Shown one piece after another: positions 62,426 to 64,000 of a stretch of DNA of 64,000 nt; the stretch's first letter is position 1; each line of letters starts with the position of its first letter. Source of the DNA: Bacillota bacterium (GTDB lineage: Bacteria > Bacillota_I > Bacilli_A > Izemoplasmatales > UBA1188); the NCBI GenBank assembly GCA_023410715.1, contig JAEYPN010000025.1, forward strand, positions 62,001-126,000, read 5' to 3'. Under the pieces are notes generated by a model. It ran no database searches, was not told the DNA's origin, and saw only the letters and a program-made list of their open reading frames with translations. Both the position numbers and the translations under genes were made by a program.

Positions 62426-63286
62426 ATGAGAGAAATAGGAACTGTTGATAAAACAAGAAAGACAATTAAAGATTATGATTTTAAAATCAAAAAGAAATTT
62501 GGACAAAACTTTCTTATAGATAAAAATATCTTAGGAAATATAATTAGACAAATTGGTGAAAATAAAGATGCATCGATAATTGAGGTAGGCCCTGGTTTTG
62601 GCGGTTTAACTGAATTAGCTTTAAACAAATTCAAACATGTTTTATCTTATGAAATTGATAAAGAAATGATTCCAATTTTATCTGAAAATTTTAAGGATTA
62701 TAAGAACTTTACCTTAGTAAATGAGGATATATTAAAGGTTGATTTGAATACTGATATAAATAAGTATTTTAATGAAAATGATGAAATTATATTTATGTCA
62801 AATCTACCATACTATATTACTACACCGATATTAATGAAAGTCTTGCTTGAAACAAAAAGAGTCAAAAGAATGGTTTGTCTTATGCAGCTTGAAGTTGCAG
62901 AACGTATTTGTTCAGCTAAAAATTCTAAAGACTATAATGCCTTAAGTATTGCAATTCAATATAATGGGAAAGCCCGTATTGCGTTTAAGGTTCCAAACAA
63001 AGTATTTATACCTGCACCAGATGTAACGAGTGCCTTAGTGGTAATTGATATTTTTAACGAAAAGAGATTGAATTTAGAACAAGAAAAAATATTTTATGAT
63101 ATAATAAGAACAGCTTTTGCCCAAAGAAGAAAAACTCTGATGAACAATTTAGTTAATGGTGGGTATGAAAAAAATAAAATCTTAGATGCTTTTAAGAAAA
63201 TTGGCATAAATGAAATGGCAAGACCGGAAAATTTATCATGTGATGAATTTATTGACTTAAGTCTAGAATTGGGAGCGGTAAAATGA
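62426..63286 (+). CDS. rsmA: 16S rRNA dimethyladenosine transferase RsmA (KsgA)
   Basis: Dimethylates two adenosines in helix 45 of 16S rRNA. 286 residues. KKKFGQNFLIDKNIL, SAM motif IIEVGPGFGGLTELAL, and MSNLPYYITTPILMKVL (motif IV NLPY) are all present, then AFAQRRKTLMNNL. The ATG follows the rnmV stop by three bases. Confidence 0.98.
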   Translation: MREIGTVDKTRKTIKDYDFKIKKKFGQNFLIDKNILGNIIRQIGENKDASIIEVGPGFGGLTELALNKFKHVLSYEIDKEMIPILSENFKDYKNFTLVNEDILKVDLNTDINKYFNENDEIIFMSNLPYYITTPILMKVLLETKRVKRMVCLMQLEVAERICSAKNSKDYNALSIAIQYNGKARIAFKVPNKVFIPAPDVTSALVVIDIFNEKRLNLEQEKIFYDIIRTAFAQRRKTLMNNLVNGGYEKNKILDAFKKIGINEMARPENLSCDEFIDLSLELGAVK

Positions 63287-63927
63287 AAATATTTAAAGAG
63301 AAAGTTTTATTTATTACCATCTTCTTACCAATAATTTTTATATTCTTAGCAGTAGAAATTCTTTGTACAAAAGAATATCTATTGATCTCAAAGGGGAAAT
63401 ATATTGAACATGAAAGTATTACCTTTGATTATGATTATGTCGCAGATCGCATGATGGGTTACTTAAATTATCGATATAAAGAAATGGACTTGATTTATGA
63501 CGATGAGTTAATTGAGGTAAAAGAATTAGAAGAAAGACATATGAAGGATGTTTTAAATCTATTTACAGCATTAAGAATTGTTAGTGCAATTGGTATAATA
63601 TTAACACTAATAAATGTTATCTGCCTTAAAAAGAACAATCCTAAACTTTTATATAAAGCAGTGAAGAATGTCTGGATTTGGCCATCTTGCTTAATATTAT
63701 TTGTGGGGACATTTGCGATAATAGATTTTAACTTGCTTTTTACAATTTTCCATCGTATCTTCTTTAGTAATAATGATTGGTTATTTCCAATGGAATCAAT
63801 GATAATCCAAGTTGTACCAGAAAACTTCTGGTTAGTTAGCGCCTTATTAATTTTACTATTTTTAGCACTAGCATCACTTATATCATTCTTCCTTGGCAGA
63901 CATAAATTAAAAAAAGAATACAATTAA
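63283..63927 (+). CDS. TIGR01906-type integral membrane protein
   Basis: 214 residues. Four hydrophobic helices: VLFITIFLPIIFIFLAVEIL, TALRIVSAIGIILTLINVI, WIWPSCLILFVGTFAIIDF and WLVSALLILLFLALASLISF. Between helix 1 and 2 an outside loop has DYDYVADRMMGYLNY, and after helix 3 FHRIFFSNNDWLFP, both marks of this uncharacterised family. The start overlaps rsmA by four bases. No function is known. Confidence 0.85.
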   Translation: MKIFKEKVLFITIFLPIIFIFLAVEILCTKEYLLISKGKYIEHESITFDYDYVADRMMGYLNYRYKEMDLIYDDELIEVKELEERHMKDVLNLFTALRIVSAIGIILTLINVICLKKNNPKLLYKAVKNVWIWPSCLILFVGTFAIIDFNLLFTIFHRIFFSNNDWLFPMESMIIQVVPENFWLVSALLILLFLALASLISFFLGRHKLKKEYN

Positions 63928-63939
63928 TGTATTCTATAT

Positions 63940-64000
63940 GCTCTCATAGTTCAAAGGTAGAATACAGCAATGGTAATGCTGCGATCCGAGTTCGATTCTC
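63940..64000 (+). tRNA. tRNA-Thr (anticodon GGT), 3' end cut
   Basis: GCTCTCA acceptor 5' strand, D arm with AGTTCAAAGGTAGAA, anticodon stem CAGCA/TGCTG around the loop ATGGTAA (anticodon GGT), and the T arm GAGTTCGATTCTC at the window edge. The 3' acceptor strand lies beyond the window. Confidence 0.9.

Noticed and set aside
1..64000. CRISPR array, insertion sequence, prophage or toxin-antitoxin pair
   Set aside because: No spaced short repeats, transposase, integrase or phage-type genes were seen. The only XRE gene is alone between terminators without a toxin-like partner.

Overview
This window is a low-GC bacterial chromosome segment around the replication origin. The standard genetic code fits: genes end at TGA as well as TAA and TAG, and the families run at full length. 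Gene content (rpmH-rnpA-yidC-khpB-pth-mfd-spoVT, dnaA-dnaN, yaaA-recF-gyrB-gyrA, two T-box leaders, a CIRCE element, a parS site) points to a Bacillota member of the Bacilli/Erysipelotrichia side. It carries spore genes: yabG, cotJC, a CotJA-CotJB fusion, spoVT, gerQ and cwlJ. Together with sigma-E-like and sigma-K-like promoters these suggest an endospore former or a recent descendant of one. The species cannot be named from the sequence.

Layout. 1-3.3 kb: sugar ABC importer (ATPase plus a permease cut by the window edge) whose permease carries three 156-residue tandem repeats in its first extracellular loop. 3.3-7.5 kb: dnaX-ybaB-recR with a small membrane protein downstream and, upstream, a membrane protein with a PtsI-like swivelling phosphohistidine domain. 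7.6-13.3 kb: mnmE with parS at its stop codon, a TtcA-like PP-loop enzyme, an unknown-NfeD-RDD-SPFH operon and an XRE regulator. 13.3-17.4 kb: T-box(Asn)-asnA-asnS-metallophosphoesterase lipoprotein. 17.5-25.3 kb: RluA-type synthase, prs, ispE, yabG, clpB, degV and cotJ genes. 25.4-33.4 kb: a complete shikimate operon (aroA, aroB, aroC, an aroE-aroK fusion, aroQ, DAHP synthase) leading into folD and purB. 33.4-35.8 kb: dapF-dapA-dapH. 35.8-41.6 kb: a PEPCK/HprK-like kinase, an aminotransferase, purA and an FAD enzyme.

41.6-45.2 kb is the origin: dnaA-dnaN run left, with DnaA boxes on both sides of dnaA and a membrane protein inserted between the origin and rpmH. To the right almost everything runs away from the origin: rpmH, rnpA, yidC, khpB, pth, mfd, spoVT, yaaA, recF, gyrB, gyrA, T-box-serS, then after a HIT/gerQ/cwlJ block on the other strand, dagK, rnmV, rsmA, a TIGR01906 protein and a tRNA-Thr cut by the window end.

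Most genes are conserved housekeeping. The most unusual items are the repeat-bearing permease, the membrane-anchored phosphohistidine-domain protein, the PEPCK/HprK-like protein, the CotJA-CotJB and AroE-AroK fusions, and 10-bp phased repeats ahead of the NfeD/RDD/SPFH operon. No CRISPR array, insertion sequence, prophage or defence island was seen.
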